Origin: Bacteroidota bacterium
GTDB lineage: Bacteria; Bacteroidota; Bacteroidia; Chitinophagales; Chitinophagaceae
Length of the DNA: 64,000 bases
Reading direction: 5' to 3'
Assembly: GCA_016868815.1 (NCBI GenBank)
Contig: VGFQ01000009.1
Location: 21,811-85,810, forward strand
Shown here: piece by piece, positions 17,286 through 25,341 of the stretch
Position numbering within the stretch: the first letter of the stretch is position 1
Layout: each line of letters opens with the position of its first letter
Made by a program: the position numbers and the translations under genes
Notes under the pieces: model-generated
Told to the model about the DNA's origin: nothing
Databases searched by the model: none
The model's input: only the letters and a program-made list of their open reading frames with translations

Positions 17286-18179
17286 GTGCGGATACTGGTA
17301 ACGGGTGCCAATGGCTTGTTAGGCGGCTTTCTTGTACCGGAGCTGGTAAGCCACGGGCATGAAGTTTTGGCCACGGGACTAGGCCCCTGTCGCTTATGCT
17401 TCCCCTCCGGCTCAGCCTATGCATACAGGACACTGGACATCACAGAGCCCATTCAGGCTTTAGAAATCCTCCAGGATTGGCGGCCGGACCACGTTGTGCA
17501 CGCTGCGGCTATGACAGAAGTAGACCCTTGCGAGCTGGATCCGATTGCCTGCTGGCACATCAATGTGACGGCCACCCGTTTCATCGCCTCGGCGGTGGAA
17601 GCGTTGGGCGCCAGTATGACCTATGTGTCGACCGACTTTGTCTTCGACGGGCAAAAAGGGCCCTACCGGGAGACAGATCCGACCGGTCCGGTCAATGTCT
17701 ATGGCTGTTCCAAACACATCGCAGAAAAAGCGGTAATGGAAACCGTGACTCGTTGGAGCATCGCCCGGACGGTCCTTGTCTATGGTCATTCCAGCAATAT
17801 ATCACGCGCCAGCCTTATGACTTGGGTGCGGTCCAAGCTCCAGGCGGGTGAAACCATTCGAGTGGTGGATGATCAGATACGAACACCGACCTATGCGGGG
17901 GACCTGGCCATGGGCATCCGGCTGCTGGCAGAGTGCGGCGCCATAGGCATCTTCCATCTGTCAGGCTCTGATGTATTGACTCCGTGGGATATGGCCCTTC
18001 AAACAGCTCGGTATCTGAACCTGGATGCTTCGCGTATGCTGCGAGTGAATGCTGAGACCTTCTCCCAGCCTGCTCGCAGGCCCCTGCGCACCGGCTTTCT
18101 CATCGAGAAGGCCCGGCAGGAATTGGGTTATCGTCCTGTGGCGTTTGCCGAGGGGCTCCGGATGAGCTTTGAACGCTGA
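17286..18179 (+). CDS. RmlD-like NAD(P)-dependent sugar-nucleotide reductase (extended SDR)
   Basis: A 297-aa extended short-chain dehydrogenase of the dTDP-4-dehydrorhamnose reductase group. The Rossmann motif is ILVTGANGLLGGFLVPEL at the very N-terminus. VVHAAAMTEVDPCELDP and YVSTDFVFDGQKGPYRETD are typical of RmlD-like proteins. The catalytic pair is in NVYGCSKHIAEKAV (YxxxK). It starts with GTG; the nearby ATG is out of frame. No other rhamnose genes (rmlA/B/C) lie nearby, so a role as a general epimerase/reductase is equally possible. It is divergent from pfkA. The stop lies 10 bp from the convergent CtlX-like gene. Confidence 0.75.
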   Translation: MRILVTGANGLLGGFLVPELVSHGHEVLATGLGPCRLCFPSGSAYAYRTLDITEPIQALEILQDWRPDHVVHAAAMTEVDPCELDPIACWHINVTATRFIASAVEALGASMTYVSTDFVFDGQKGPYRETDPTGPVNVYGCSKHIAEKAVMETVTRWSIARTVLVYGHSSNISRASLMTWVRSKLQAGETIRVVDDQIRTPTYAGDLAMGIRLLAECGAIGIFHLSGSDVLTPWDMALQTARYLNLDASRMLRVNAETFSQPARRPLRTGFLIEKARQELGYRPVAFAEGLRMSFER

Positions 18180-18189
18180 GGTCGCCCGG

Positions 18190-19113
18190 TTAGAAATAGC
18201 TCGAGTTAAATATCTCAGCTATCATGCAGCGGGCGCTGCCGCCGCCATGCGTTTCGATGGTCGTCAGCGGCGTATGTATAATTTTTCCATGCTGGGCGAG
18301 CCGTTCCAGCTGTTCCGGCCGGTAGGCGGCAAAAGCCCCGCTGGACATGACGATAAGGATCTCCTTTTGGGCCGACTGCAATTGTAGGATGTTGCCGGCA
18401 AATGCATTCATCTGGCCCATGTCGATCTCGATCACTTCCCGGCCATGTCTCTCCAGCCTTTCCTTCAAGGCTTGTCTCTCCAGGTTATCATGTAAGCTTT
18501 CCAGGCATACTAAGGCAAAAGCGTCTCCTACAGACATCATAACATTCGTGTGGTAGATGGGGTTTCCCTCCGCATCAGACGCATAAAAGGTTACTGCACG
18601 ATAGCCCATCTTTTTGCTGAACCGATCGACCAACGCAGCATCGGTGCGTTCAGATAGGCAAGCATAAGCGAGATGATCTTTTCTGTCCAACACCAGACTC
18701 CCTGTCCCTTCCAGATACTGGCCTTGTTTTTCATGCTCGGTCAGGTTCAGGATGCTTTTTACCCGAAACTTATCGCGAAACCTTTCAATCATCTGCGGAC
18801 TCCGTTCGAGCCTTCTGTTAGGGGCAAACATGGGATACAAGACCAGTGTGCCATTGGAATGAAAGGATATCCAGTTGTTTGGAAAGACAGCATCAGGCTT
18901 CGGAGGTGCTGGCGTATCATGCATGATGAGCACTTCAACTCCGTTTTCTTCGAGCAGACGGGCCAGTCCATCGAATTCTTCCAACGCAGACGCCTGCACG
19001 GTCGCCGAAGGTTCCCCCGGTTGCTGAAACGAATTGTTGACGGCCGTCTGTGCGTTGTAATGAAAGGCAGATGGGCGCACCATCAGTACATGGGATGCAC
19101 ATTGCGATTTCAT
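18190..19113 (-). CDS. ctlX: CtlX-like amidinotransferase/hydrolase (arginine-deiminase superfamily)
   Basis: A 307-aa guanidino-group-modifying enzyme fold protein. HVLMVRPSAFHYNAQTAVNN and KPDAVFPNNWISFHSNG match the family called citrulline-utilisation hydrolase CtlX in annotation resources (from memory). EGTGSLVLDRKDHLAYACLS holds the substrate-binding acidic residues. The catalytic Cys is at about 296 in THGGGSARCMIAEIF. Members hydrolyse or transfer at guanidine or ureido carbons; the exact substrate here is unproven. It lies 16 bp downstream of the arginine-deiminase-like gene on the same strand, so the pair is almost certainly co-transcribed. Confidence 0.75.
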   Translation of the reverse strand: MKSQCASHVLMVRPSAFHYNAQTAVNNSFQQPGEPSATVQASALEEFDGLARLLEENGVEVLIMHDTPAPPKPDAVFPNNWISFHSNGTLVLYPMFAPNRRLERSPQMIERFRDKFRVKSILNLTEHEKQGQYLEGTGSLVLDRKDHLAYACLSERTDAALVDRFSKKMGYRAVTFYASDAEGNPIYHTNVMMSVGDAFALVCLESLHDNLERQALKERLERHGREVIEIDMGQMNAFAGNILQLQSAQKEILIVMSSGAFAAYRPEQLERLAQHGKIIHTPLTTIETHGGGSARCMIAEIFNSSYF

Positions 19114-19129
19114 GGAGTGGTGTTATTAT

Positions 19130-20578
19130 TTAAAAATGATCTCTATACAAAGGCATACTCATACAATGGAAACCTCCCCTGGCCCTAGACAACTCGGCAG
19201 AAGGCATTAAGATCAAGGTATCCCGGACATGATCTGGATCAAGGGTGCCTGCCTCGAATTGGTTGATTAACTCCTGAACGCCGATGGTATGAAAGCCATT
19301 TTGACGGAAGGCTTCTATCGTTTTATCATTCCGATCGTACCCCAGCACGACGCCCTCACGCAGCGCCAGTAGGTTGCAGGAGTCGGTCCATTGCTCCCTA
19401 GCATCGAAGGGGAATTCATTGTTTCCGGAGCAGATAAACATTGTCTCCTCGCGGGCACCCAGGTCATTGCGGCTGATGTCGTCCAGCAAATCTTCCAGAT
19501 GCTCGAACGAAAGAGGCTGGGAAGGAGCATTGCGGTGGAACTGAAGAATGCGGAGAGGGTCTTCTTTTCGCTTGTCAAAGGGGCTGGACGACAGCAGGCC
19601 GGGAAACTCCTGCCTGCCAGGATTCCGAGAAAAATGGCCTAGCATGACCCAGACATTCCTTTTAACCTGTGTGAACAGTGTGTCAATGTGCATATATTCC
19701 CGCTTTTTGGGGATCTGCACAAGGGTGGCCTTCTCCACGATGCCCCGTTCGAAAAGCATCATGATGGCCTGACGCGCCGCATCAATACTGGTGCGCTCAC
19801 TCACGCCTATGAGTACATGTTGCGGCGCAACGACCATCACATCGCCTCCCTCCAAGGTGACTCGCGCTTCATCGGAGTCCAGCGGCAGCAGGAAATGCTG
19901 TAGGGTATCGGGTATCTCCAGGATCTTATCTCTGGAGTGAGCAAAGACGGGATGGTTGAAAAAAATGTATTTCATCAGCAAGGCCTCCCGATAGCGGGCC
20001 TTCCTGGCAGGTCGGTTCAGGAGTATGTGCTGGTTGATGACAATGCCAATGTCGCGCGTGAAGATGAGGTTTGGCAACGGTGGGAAGATCATACGTTGAT
20101 CATCCCGCGTGCCCGTGATGAATGTTTGTGCCAGCGATTCAGGCGATAGCCCCTGCATGGATTGCTGTAAGGAGTATGCGCACCCTTCTATTGCGCAGAC
20201 GGATGCCAGCAGTCGATCGCGGATGTAGGCGTCCGCGAGGACATCCTGGAGCATCTCCTGCAGCTCCAAGACCTTATCTGATCTGTGGAAGCCCTCTGCG
20301 CCAGGCTTATAGAAGGCACGATTGGCTACTAGGCTGTCGATCTCCTCCAGTCTACCCTGGATGCGCTCGCGATCTAGGAAATACATTAGCACTTTGACGA
20401 AATAGTCATACTCCTTTCTGCGGATGGTGTCAAGGTGGATGATGTCTTCAAATAACCAGTCCTGCGCCATAGAGGGCACAACCTTTCCAAGGCCGCTGTC
20501 GGGGCTATGGATCAATACCCGACGCAGCGGGGTGATCTCTGAGGATACTGAAAGGATTGAGCTGGAACGCTCGGGCAT
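19130..20578 (-). CDS. Arginine-deiminase-like enzyme
   Basis: A 482-aa protein of the arginine deiminase superfamily, longer than classic ArcA (about 410 aa). The catalytic set known from ArcA is present: NLIFTRDIG (Asp 176), LEGGDVMVV (244 on), MHIDTLFTQV (His 297, Asp 299) and a C-terminal RARGGFHCMSMPLYR with Cys 472. The extra length lies in an N-terminal helical part and near residues 310-390. It probably releases ammonia from arginine or a related guanidino compound, in the cytoplasm. No ornithine carbamoyltransferase or carbamate kinase gene is nearby, so this is not a standard ADI pathway operon. ctlX follows directly. Confidence 0.75.
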   Translation of the reverse strand: MPERSSSILSVSSEITPLRRVLIHSPDSGLGKVVPSMAQDWLFEDIIHLDTIRRKEYDYFVKVLMYFLDRERIQGRLEEIDSLVANRAFYKPGAEGFHRSDKVLELQEMLQDVLADAYIRDRLLASVCAIEGCAYSLQQSMQGLSPESLAQTFITGTRDDQRMIFPPLPNLIFTRDIGIVINQHILLNRPARKARYREALLMKYIFFNHPVFAHSRDKILEIPDTLQHFLLPLDSDEARVTLEGGDVMVVAPQHVLIGVSERTSIDAARQAIMMLFERGIVEKATLVQIPKKREYMHIDTLFTQVKRNVWVMLGHFSRNPGRQEFPGLLSSSPFDKRKEDPLRILQFHRNAPSQPLSFEHLEDLLDDISRNDLGAREETMFICSGNNEFPFDAREQWTDSCNLLALREGVVLGYDRNDKTIEAFRQNGFHTIGVQELINQFEAGTLDPDHVRDTLILMPSAELSRARGGFHCMSMPLYRDHF

Positions 20579-20671
20579 GAATTAGTGTATTCAATGGCAA
20601 AGAAGCCATTTGATTCTATGAGGTCTTGTGGCTTTTGAAGTAGTTGTTGCGTGCACATAAAAGTATAAAAT

Positions 20672-21409
20672 TCATGGAAGTGTGCCAGCTAAGGGCCATG
20701 GGTTCTCTCCCCGTATGCTACCGACGATGCCCAGCACCTGGAAGCGCAAGAACATATCCTCGCTATACCAGCGCTCCCGCCGTGTGCGCGCAATCACATC
20801 CCGATGCTCCGGGCTTTGATAGGCGAAGGCCTTCATGTCTGACTCCGAACGCCAGATGCTGAAGGTGGCCTGACGCGTCAGAGGTACTTCCCCGATGCCC
20901 AGTGACAGGATCAGCCCGGGGGTCTCAGAGAAACGATGGGATACGGCAGGCAGCTGTGTCCAAAAGACCCAGAGCCGCTTCCATCGAATGGTGGCTCTGG
21001 TCAGTACGGCCATAGGCTGCGCGTCTGTGGGAAGGACTGTCTCTTTGGTAGTTAGGACTTTTCCATCCCAGGTGCCATGTCCGCCCTGGACTTGCAATAA
21101 GATGGTGCACACCTCACATCCCAGCCTTCGCCACCATCCATCTATGGCATTTCCATACAGGGATCTTTCGACCGTGCGGGCCTGGTCAGACAAGACAGAA
21201 GATGGGAACGGCTCTTCCCGGAAAACCATCAGGGCCCACTGTCGAAGGTCAGGAATGATGTCAAACCTGCCGTTCCTGCCCGATCCCATCAGTTTGACCA
21301 GTCGGTTGCGTTTGTCCAACCATAGTGGCAGGCGCATCCATACGACAGACAGCAGGGCAAAAGGGAAGAGCCATCGGGGATACCGGGCAACCGTGAGGGT
21401 GGCGTACAT
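20672..21409 (-). CDS. CrtA-like (spheroidene-monooxygenase-like) protein
   Basis: A 245-aa protein resembling the spheroidene monooxygenase (CrtA) family, which in phototrophs oxidises carotenoids. Family-like blocks are LVKLMGSGRNGRF, AVLTRATIRWKRLWVFW, GLILSLGIGEVPLTRQATFS, IWRSESDMKAFAYQSPEHRD and ERWYSEDMFLRFQVL. Many non-phototrophic Bacteroidota carry such homologues without known substrate. A heme-binding role is known for some members and not visible here. It follows the GLPGLI gene by 9 bp and precedes the arginine-deiminase-like gene by 93 bp. No carotenoid genes are nearby. Confidence 0.65.
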   Translation of the reverse strand: MYATLTVARYPRWLFPFALLSVVWMRLPLWLDKRNRLVKLMGSGRNGRFDIIPDLRQWALMVFREEPFPSSVLSDQARTVERSLYGNAIDGWWRRLGCEVCTILLQVQGGHGTWDGKVLTTKETVLPTDAQPMAVLTRATIRWKRLWVFWTQLPAVSHRFSETPGLILSLGIGEVPLTRQATFSIWRSESDMKAFAYQSPEHRDVIARTRRERWYSEDMFLRFQVLGIVGSIRGENPWPLAGTLP

Positions 21410-21418
21410 ACTCGGGGT

Positions 21419-22330
21419 CTAATTTCTACCCATCCGCATCATCATCATGCCGCGCTCGTTTTGCATCTCAGACATCGGTTTGATGTCAAAGCCCTTTGGG
21501 ATCTCGAAGGTTTTCGGGTCGATGCTTGCATCTAGCTGCACCTTGGTCACCATCGTATGGGTTTTGAAGCCATTCCCCCGCTCCACCTGGAATTCCATGG
21601 GAAAACCCGGCAACTCGTTCAGACCTGGGATGCCGATCAAGGACATCATCCCACTACGACCGCCACCGCCAAAGCCGCTCTCCCCGCCGGGGAAGCCCAA
21701 GCCCTCAGGCATTTTGAAGTCCGGAGAATACCAGATGATGCTCTCATTTGGCTGCCCACGCTGCCCTCGGGTCCGTATGATGGCTTTGCGGCATGTCAGT
21801 CCCGCAATCTTCTTGGTTTCCTCTGTGTATTCTATCTCTGGCCGGGCAGGTGCACCAAAGCTGAAGCCAGCCCGCTGCAGGCTATCTCTCCGGGCATCCC
21901 TGCCCTCATTCCTCCGGGCATTGCGCATAGAATCCATCCGGGCCCGCATGACCTGCTCATCTTCGGGCGTGGAAAAAAATCCCGTCTTTCGCCCCATGGT
22001 TTCTGTAAGATTTGTCGTTCGTCCAGACGTTTTGTCGGTGATCACGATGTTATTGCCGAAGTCTGTATTGCTCTCCATCTTACTCCTCATTCCACTGACA
22101 TACAGCGTACTACTGGCCTCCATGCCACCACCCATCATCATCTGTCCGCCACCTTCCGGGCCGTTGGTATTATTGCCGAAATTCTCTGGAAATGTCACTT
22201 CCGTCTTGAAGCGAATGATGGCCTTTTCCACCATCCGGGGCTGGGCGATCGCTGTAGAGGTGCTCAGGCTGAGCAGAGAGATCATAACAGTTCTCATAAG
22301 AAAAGGCTTGCTGTGTGAAATGTTGTGCAT
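21419..22330 (-). CDS. GLPGLI-family secreted protein
   Basis: A 303-aa protein with a signal peptide (MRTVMISLLSLSTSTAIAQ, beginning at Met 12, so a start 11 codons further in is possible). The name motif of this Bacteroidota family appears as LIGIPGLNELPGFPMEF near residue 235. The region before it has KKIAGLTCRKAIIRTRGQRG and WYSPDFKMPEGLGFPGG, with the paired beta strands and Trp-Tyr typical of the family. Met/Gly-rich patches (GGGQMMMGGGM) and an Arg/Asp-rich stretch lie between. These are periplasmic or outer-membrane-associated proteins of unknown function, sometimes linked to metal handling. It heads the run GLPGLI, CrtA-like, ADI-like, CtlX. Confidence 0.65.
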   Translation of the reverse strand: MHNISHSKPFLMRTVMISLLSLSTSTAIAQPRMVEKAIIRFKTEVTFPENFGNNTNGPEGGGQMMMGGGMEASSTLYVSGMRSKMESNTDFGNNIVITDKTSGRTTNLTETMGRKTGFFSTPEDEQVMRARMDSMRNARRNEGRDARRDSLQRAGFSFGAPARPEIEYTEETKKIAGLTCRKAIIRTRGQRGQPNESIIWYSPDFKMPEGLGFPGGESGFGGGGRSGMMSLIGIPGLNELPGFPMEFQVERGNGFKTHTMVTKVQLDASIDPKTFEIPKGFDIKPMSEMQNERGMMMMRMGRN

Positions 22331-22432
22331 CCTAAAAGACTTTACAGTGGCAAGTTACTTCAAAAAAAACCGATGGATCCTGCGTCATATATGTTAAGGT
22401 GAGAAATTCCCGGATGGTCGGCTGATTCCCCA

Positions 22433-22440
22433 TACTTTTG
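22433..22440 (+). promoter_or_regulatory. TAnnTTTG -7 box (TACTTTTG) upstream of SDR gene
   Basis: Exact consensus match ending only 5 nt before the ATG at 22446. Transcription from it would yield a nearly leaderless mRNA. Confidence 0.5.
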
Positions 22441-22445
22441 AAACT

Positions 22446-23246
22446 ATGGGTAAGCTTACAGGGAAAGTGGTATGGATTACTGGCGCATCTTCTGGCATCG
22501 GCGAGGCCCTGGCGCATGCCTGCTGGGAGGAGGGGGCCCATCTGATCTTGTCGTCCCGAAGGCAAGCCGCTTTGCTGCGCGTCCAAACAGTCTTGCCGGC
22601 AGCCAATGACAGGCAGGCAATGATCTTACCCATGGACATGAGCCGGGTGGACGACCTGCCCACTGCGGTCGACCAAGCTCTGGCACATTTCGGGAGGGTT
22701 GACATCCTGGTGAATAATGCGGGCATTAGCCAGCGCTCCATGGCTGCTGAGACACCCCTCGACATAGACCGGCGCATCATGGAAGTCAACTTTTTTGGCC
22801 CAGTGGCCCTCACCAAGGCCATCTTGCCTACTATGGTGGCAGCCGGCGGAGGCAGGATAGTTGTTGTAAGCAGCATTTCCGGTAAGTTCGGATACCACCT
22901 TCGCTCAGCCTATGCCGCCTCCAAGCACGCCTTACATGGTTTTTTCGAGTCCCTCCGCCTAGAGATGTACGACCGAGGCCTCCGCGTCACCCTGGTATGC
23001 CCTGGCCGTATCCGTACTGATATTTCCCTCCATGCCCTGACAGCAGATGGGACGGAGCATCAACAGATGGATCAGGGACAGTTGCAGGGACGCAGCGCGC
23101 ATGAATGTGCCGCCAGGATCCTCAAAGCCATCTTTCGTGACGAAGAAGAAGTCTATTTCGGAGGAAAAGAAGTGTATGCCGTCTGGATCAAACGTTTTTT
23201 ACCCTCCCTTTTTTCCCGTATTATGCGCAAGCGTAGTTCGGATTGA
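22446..23246 (+). CDS. Short-chain dehydrogenase/reductase (DHRS7-like)
   Basis: A 266-aa classical SDR. The NAD(P)-binding motif is KVVWITGASSGIGEALAHAC (about residues 7-26). NNAGISQRS is the family's NNAG. The catalytic Ser, Tyr and Lys lie in VVVSSISGKFGYHLRSAYAASKHAL. The C-terminal part (VYAVWIKRFLPSLFSRIMRK) is basic and hydrophobic and may touch the membrane, as in DHRS7-type enzymes. The substrate is unknown. The double-VOC gene begins 48 bp downstream, probably in the same transcript. Confidence 0.85.
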   Translation: MGKLTGKVVWITGASSGIGEALAHACWEEGAHLILSSRRQAALLRVQTVLPAANDRQAMILPMDMSRVDDLPTAVDQALAHFGRVDILVNNAGISQRSMAAETPLDIDRRIMEVNFFGPVALTKAILPTMVAAGGGRIVVVSSISGKFGYHLRSAYAASKHALHGFFESLRLEMYDRGLRVTLVCPGRIRTDISLHALTADGTEHQQMDQGQLQGRSAHECAARILKAIFRDEEEVYFGGKEVYAVWIKRFLPSLFSRIMRKRSSD

Positions 23247-23294
23247 TCATTGGCTTTCCGTACGCGCAACCTTCAAAGTACATTCCACCAAGAC

Positions 23295-24356
23295 ATGAAC
23301 TCCACAGCTACCATCGCCGGCATTCAGCAGATAGGCATCGGCGTGCTTGACGTGAAACAGGCCTTCGCCTGGTATCGAAAATATTTTGGGATCGACATCC
23401 CTGTCTTCGACGAGGCGGCTGAAGCACCCTACATGACGCGGTATACAGGTGGGAAGGTCCATAGCCGACATGCCATCCTGGCGATCAATATGCGCGGCGG
23501 CGGAGGCTTCGAGATATGGCAGTACACGAGCCGAGAACCCAGCCCTTGCACATTCGAACTGATGCCCGGCGACCTCGGCATCTTTGCCGCCGTCATCAAA
23601 TCCTCCGACGTACGTGCCAGCTTTGACAGCTTTCTATCGCTCGGGACCGGCCTCGCGTCCCCCATCGTACGAGACCCCGCCGGAAGGGATGTCTTCCTGG
23701 TGCGGGACCCTTGGGGCAACCTGTTTCGCCTCGTGCCATCGGCCGACTGGTTTGCCGAAGGTCCCTCTTACACCGGTGGTGTGACCGGCAGCGTCATCGG
23801 AGTGTCAGACATGAATGCCTCCCTCAAGTTCTATCGTGAAATTCTTGGATACGATGATATTATATACCAGGTAGAAGGTCAATTCCCAGACCTAAGCCAT
23901 CTTCCGGGCGGAGACTGCGTGTGCCGTCGCACCCTTCTGACACACCGGCAACCACGCGTGGGTGCCTTCTCCTCTCTGCTGGGGAATACCGAGATAGAAC
24001 TTATACAGGTGCTCGACAGAACACCCAGAAAGGTCTATCACGACCGTTACTGGGGTGATTGTGGCTTCATACACCTTTGTTTCGACATCAACGGACAAGA
24101 CGCGATGCGTGAAAAATGTGCCTCCATGGGCTACCCATATACCACCGACAGCCGTTCAAGCTTCAATATGGGAGATGCCGCCGGGCATTTTAGCTACATT
24201 GAAGACCCCGATGGCACCTTGATTGAGTTTGTTGAAACACATAAGATCCCCATCATCAAAAAACTCGGGTGGTATCTCGACTTGCGCCGTCGTGATAGGT
24301 CAAGGCCCTTGCCCCGCTGGATACTCAAGACTCTTTCCTTCAGCCGGGTCAGATAG
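23295..24356 (+). CDS. Two-domain VOC (glyoxalase/dioxygenase-fold) protein
   Basis: A 353-aa protein with two vicinal-oxygen-chelate domains. Domain 1 starts IQQIGIGVLDVKQAFAWYRK and runs to VFLVRDPWGNLFRLV (about residue 150). Domain 2 starts SVIGVSDMNASLKFYREILG and ends HFSYIEDPDGTLIEFVETH. Metal ligands expected for VOC enzymes could be the His in FIHLCFDI and the Glu of LIEFVE in domain 2; domain 1 is less clear. The start is ATG 23295 and not the TTG 15 codons upstream. A basic C-terminal tail (RRRDRSRPLPRW) follows. The reaction cannot be named; isomerases, lyases and ring-cleaving dioxygenases share this fold. Confidence 0.75.
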   Translation: MNSTATIAGIQQIGIGVLDVKQAFAWYRKYFGIDIPVFDEAAEAPYMTRYTGGKVHSRHAILAINMRGGGGFEIWQYTSREPSPCTFELMPGDLGIFAAVIKSSDVRASFDSFLSLGTGLASPIVRDPAGRDVFLVRDPWGNLFRLVPSADWFAEGPSYTGGVTGSVIGVSDMNASLKFYREILGYDDIIYQVEGQFPDLSHLPGGDCVCRRTLLTHRQPRVGAFSSLLGNTEIELIQVLDRTPRKVYHDRYWGDCGFIHLCFDINGQDAMREKCASMGYPYTTDSRSSFNMGDAAGHFSYIEDPDGTLIEFVETHKIPIIKKLGWYLDLRRRDRSRPLPRWILKTLSFSRVR

Positions 24357-24561
24357 TCTCTATTGGATCCGATGTTTTTCATTCGGCTCAACCTTTTGCA
24401 TCTTCATCTAAGCGACGATGAAGGCAAGCGGGTCCAAATATTTGCCTATCCCCGCCTCACATCTATAAGGTGCTCATTAAAGATGATAATTTCTTTTTGC
24501 ACATCCGGATGCGCATTCCCCTATCTACACAGGGCCACTGCGATTTCCAAAAGAGGCCAGT
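24357..24561. other. Gap with no intact gene; possible start of a decayed regulator
   Basis: Part of a 546-bp interval without an intact gene. Near 24474 a GTG-led frame reads VLIKDDNFFLHIR before a stop, which could be the first strand of a receiver domain. This is weak. Confidence 0.3.
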
Positions 24562-24798
24562 ATGTTGAAATTAATCAGTTCCCGCGACGGAAAACTGATA
24601 GGTCGCCAGATGGATATCCCAACCGCAGAATTGAGGCGACGGGCAGGGATGCTAGTCCTATTGCGCGAACGTATCTTCTCCAGAGAAAACCTGATTCGTC
24701 TGGCCTGGATGCAGATATGTTTGTTGTTGATCGGACTTACATGGATTTGCTGGACGAGGTTTTCAAGGCCACGAAAACACAAACATCCGTTGGTTTAA
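24562..24798 (+). pseudogene. Remnant of an OmpR/PhoB-type response-regulator DNA-binding domain
   Basis: The open frame reads RQMDIPTAELRRRAGMLVLL and then RERIFSRENLIRLAW. This corresponds to the winged-helix pattern (ELTPTEFxLLxxLxxxxGRVFSREQLLxxVW) of OmpR-type regulators. Just after the final Trp the expected continuation is found one frame away as DADMFVVDRTYMDLLDEV (compare DADVFVVDRTVDVHIRRLR). Adding one base after TGG near 24710 would join the two. The normal C-terminal wing (VDVHIRRLRKK) is further eroded. No intact receiver domain precedes it, and no histidine kinase is adjacent. I read this as a decayed gene; the 78-aa open frame itself is probably not a functional protein. Confidence 0.5.
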
Positions 24799-24889
24799 TT
24801 TGATGACTGCCATCTGCCATTCACTACTCATGGTTTTTAAAGTTCCTAAGCCACTCCCGCCGATCCAGTTGCCATCTAATTGGAATTGT

Positions 24890-24897
24890 TATATTTG
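24890..24897 (+). promoter_or_regulatory. TAnnTTTG -7 box (TATATTTG) for the metal-efflux operon
   Basis: Exact consensus match 5 nt before the first ATG of the efflux operon. It gives an almost leaderless transcript. Confidence 0.5.
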
Positions 24898-24902
24898 GTA
24901 AC

Positions 24903-25280
24903 ATGAGACGTTGGATATCCCTACTTCTTTGCCTTCAAATCCTGTCCAATGGGCAAGTGCTCTCCGAAGTGGTGAAAATGGCCAACCTCCTGGATCACTT
25001 CATCATGCACAAGGATAAGGGAGAAGTGTCTGATTGGGCTGGCTTCCTCCGCATGCATTACTTCGATCCGGAACATCGCCGTTCAGACCCGGGCCACCAT
25101 GAGCGCCTGCCGCTGCAACAGGCGACGCCCCATGCCATGCCACTCTTTATCACCGCCGATGAATATCCGCTTCTCGCAAGCATTGATCCCCCGACTTCTT
25201 TGTCCCCAGTGGCAATCATGCCCGCCCATCATCCCGTGGCGGCCAGCTACGACATCTTTCAGCCGCCCCGGACTGTCTGA
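24903..25280 (+). CDS. Small His-rich secreted protein heading the efflux operon
   Basis: A 125-aa protein with an N-terminal hydrophobic signal-like segment (RRWISLLLCLQILSNGQVLS). The mature part is rich in His, Pro and Asp. It includes LLDHFIMHKDKGEVSDWAGF, LRMHYFDPEHRRSDPGHHER and a conserved-looking tail ending FQPPRTV. Small proteins of this pattern precede CzcA/CusA genes in many Bacteroidota (from memory); none has a defined biochemical role that I know of. A periplasmic metal-binding or sensing role is inferred from the His content and position only. It is 61 bp upstream of czcA. Confidence 0.65.
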   Translation: MRRWISLLLCLQILSNGQVLSEVVKMANLLDHFIMHKDKGEVSDWAGFLRMHYFDPEHRRSDPGHHERLPLQQATPHAMPLFITADEYPLLASIDPPTSLSPVAIMPAHHPVAASYDIFQPPRTV

Positions 25281-25341
25281 ACACATGGTCAGACAGATAT
25301 ATTTTTTCTTTCTCTCTTCCTGAACGTCAAGACATCTGGAT

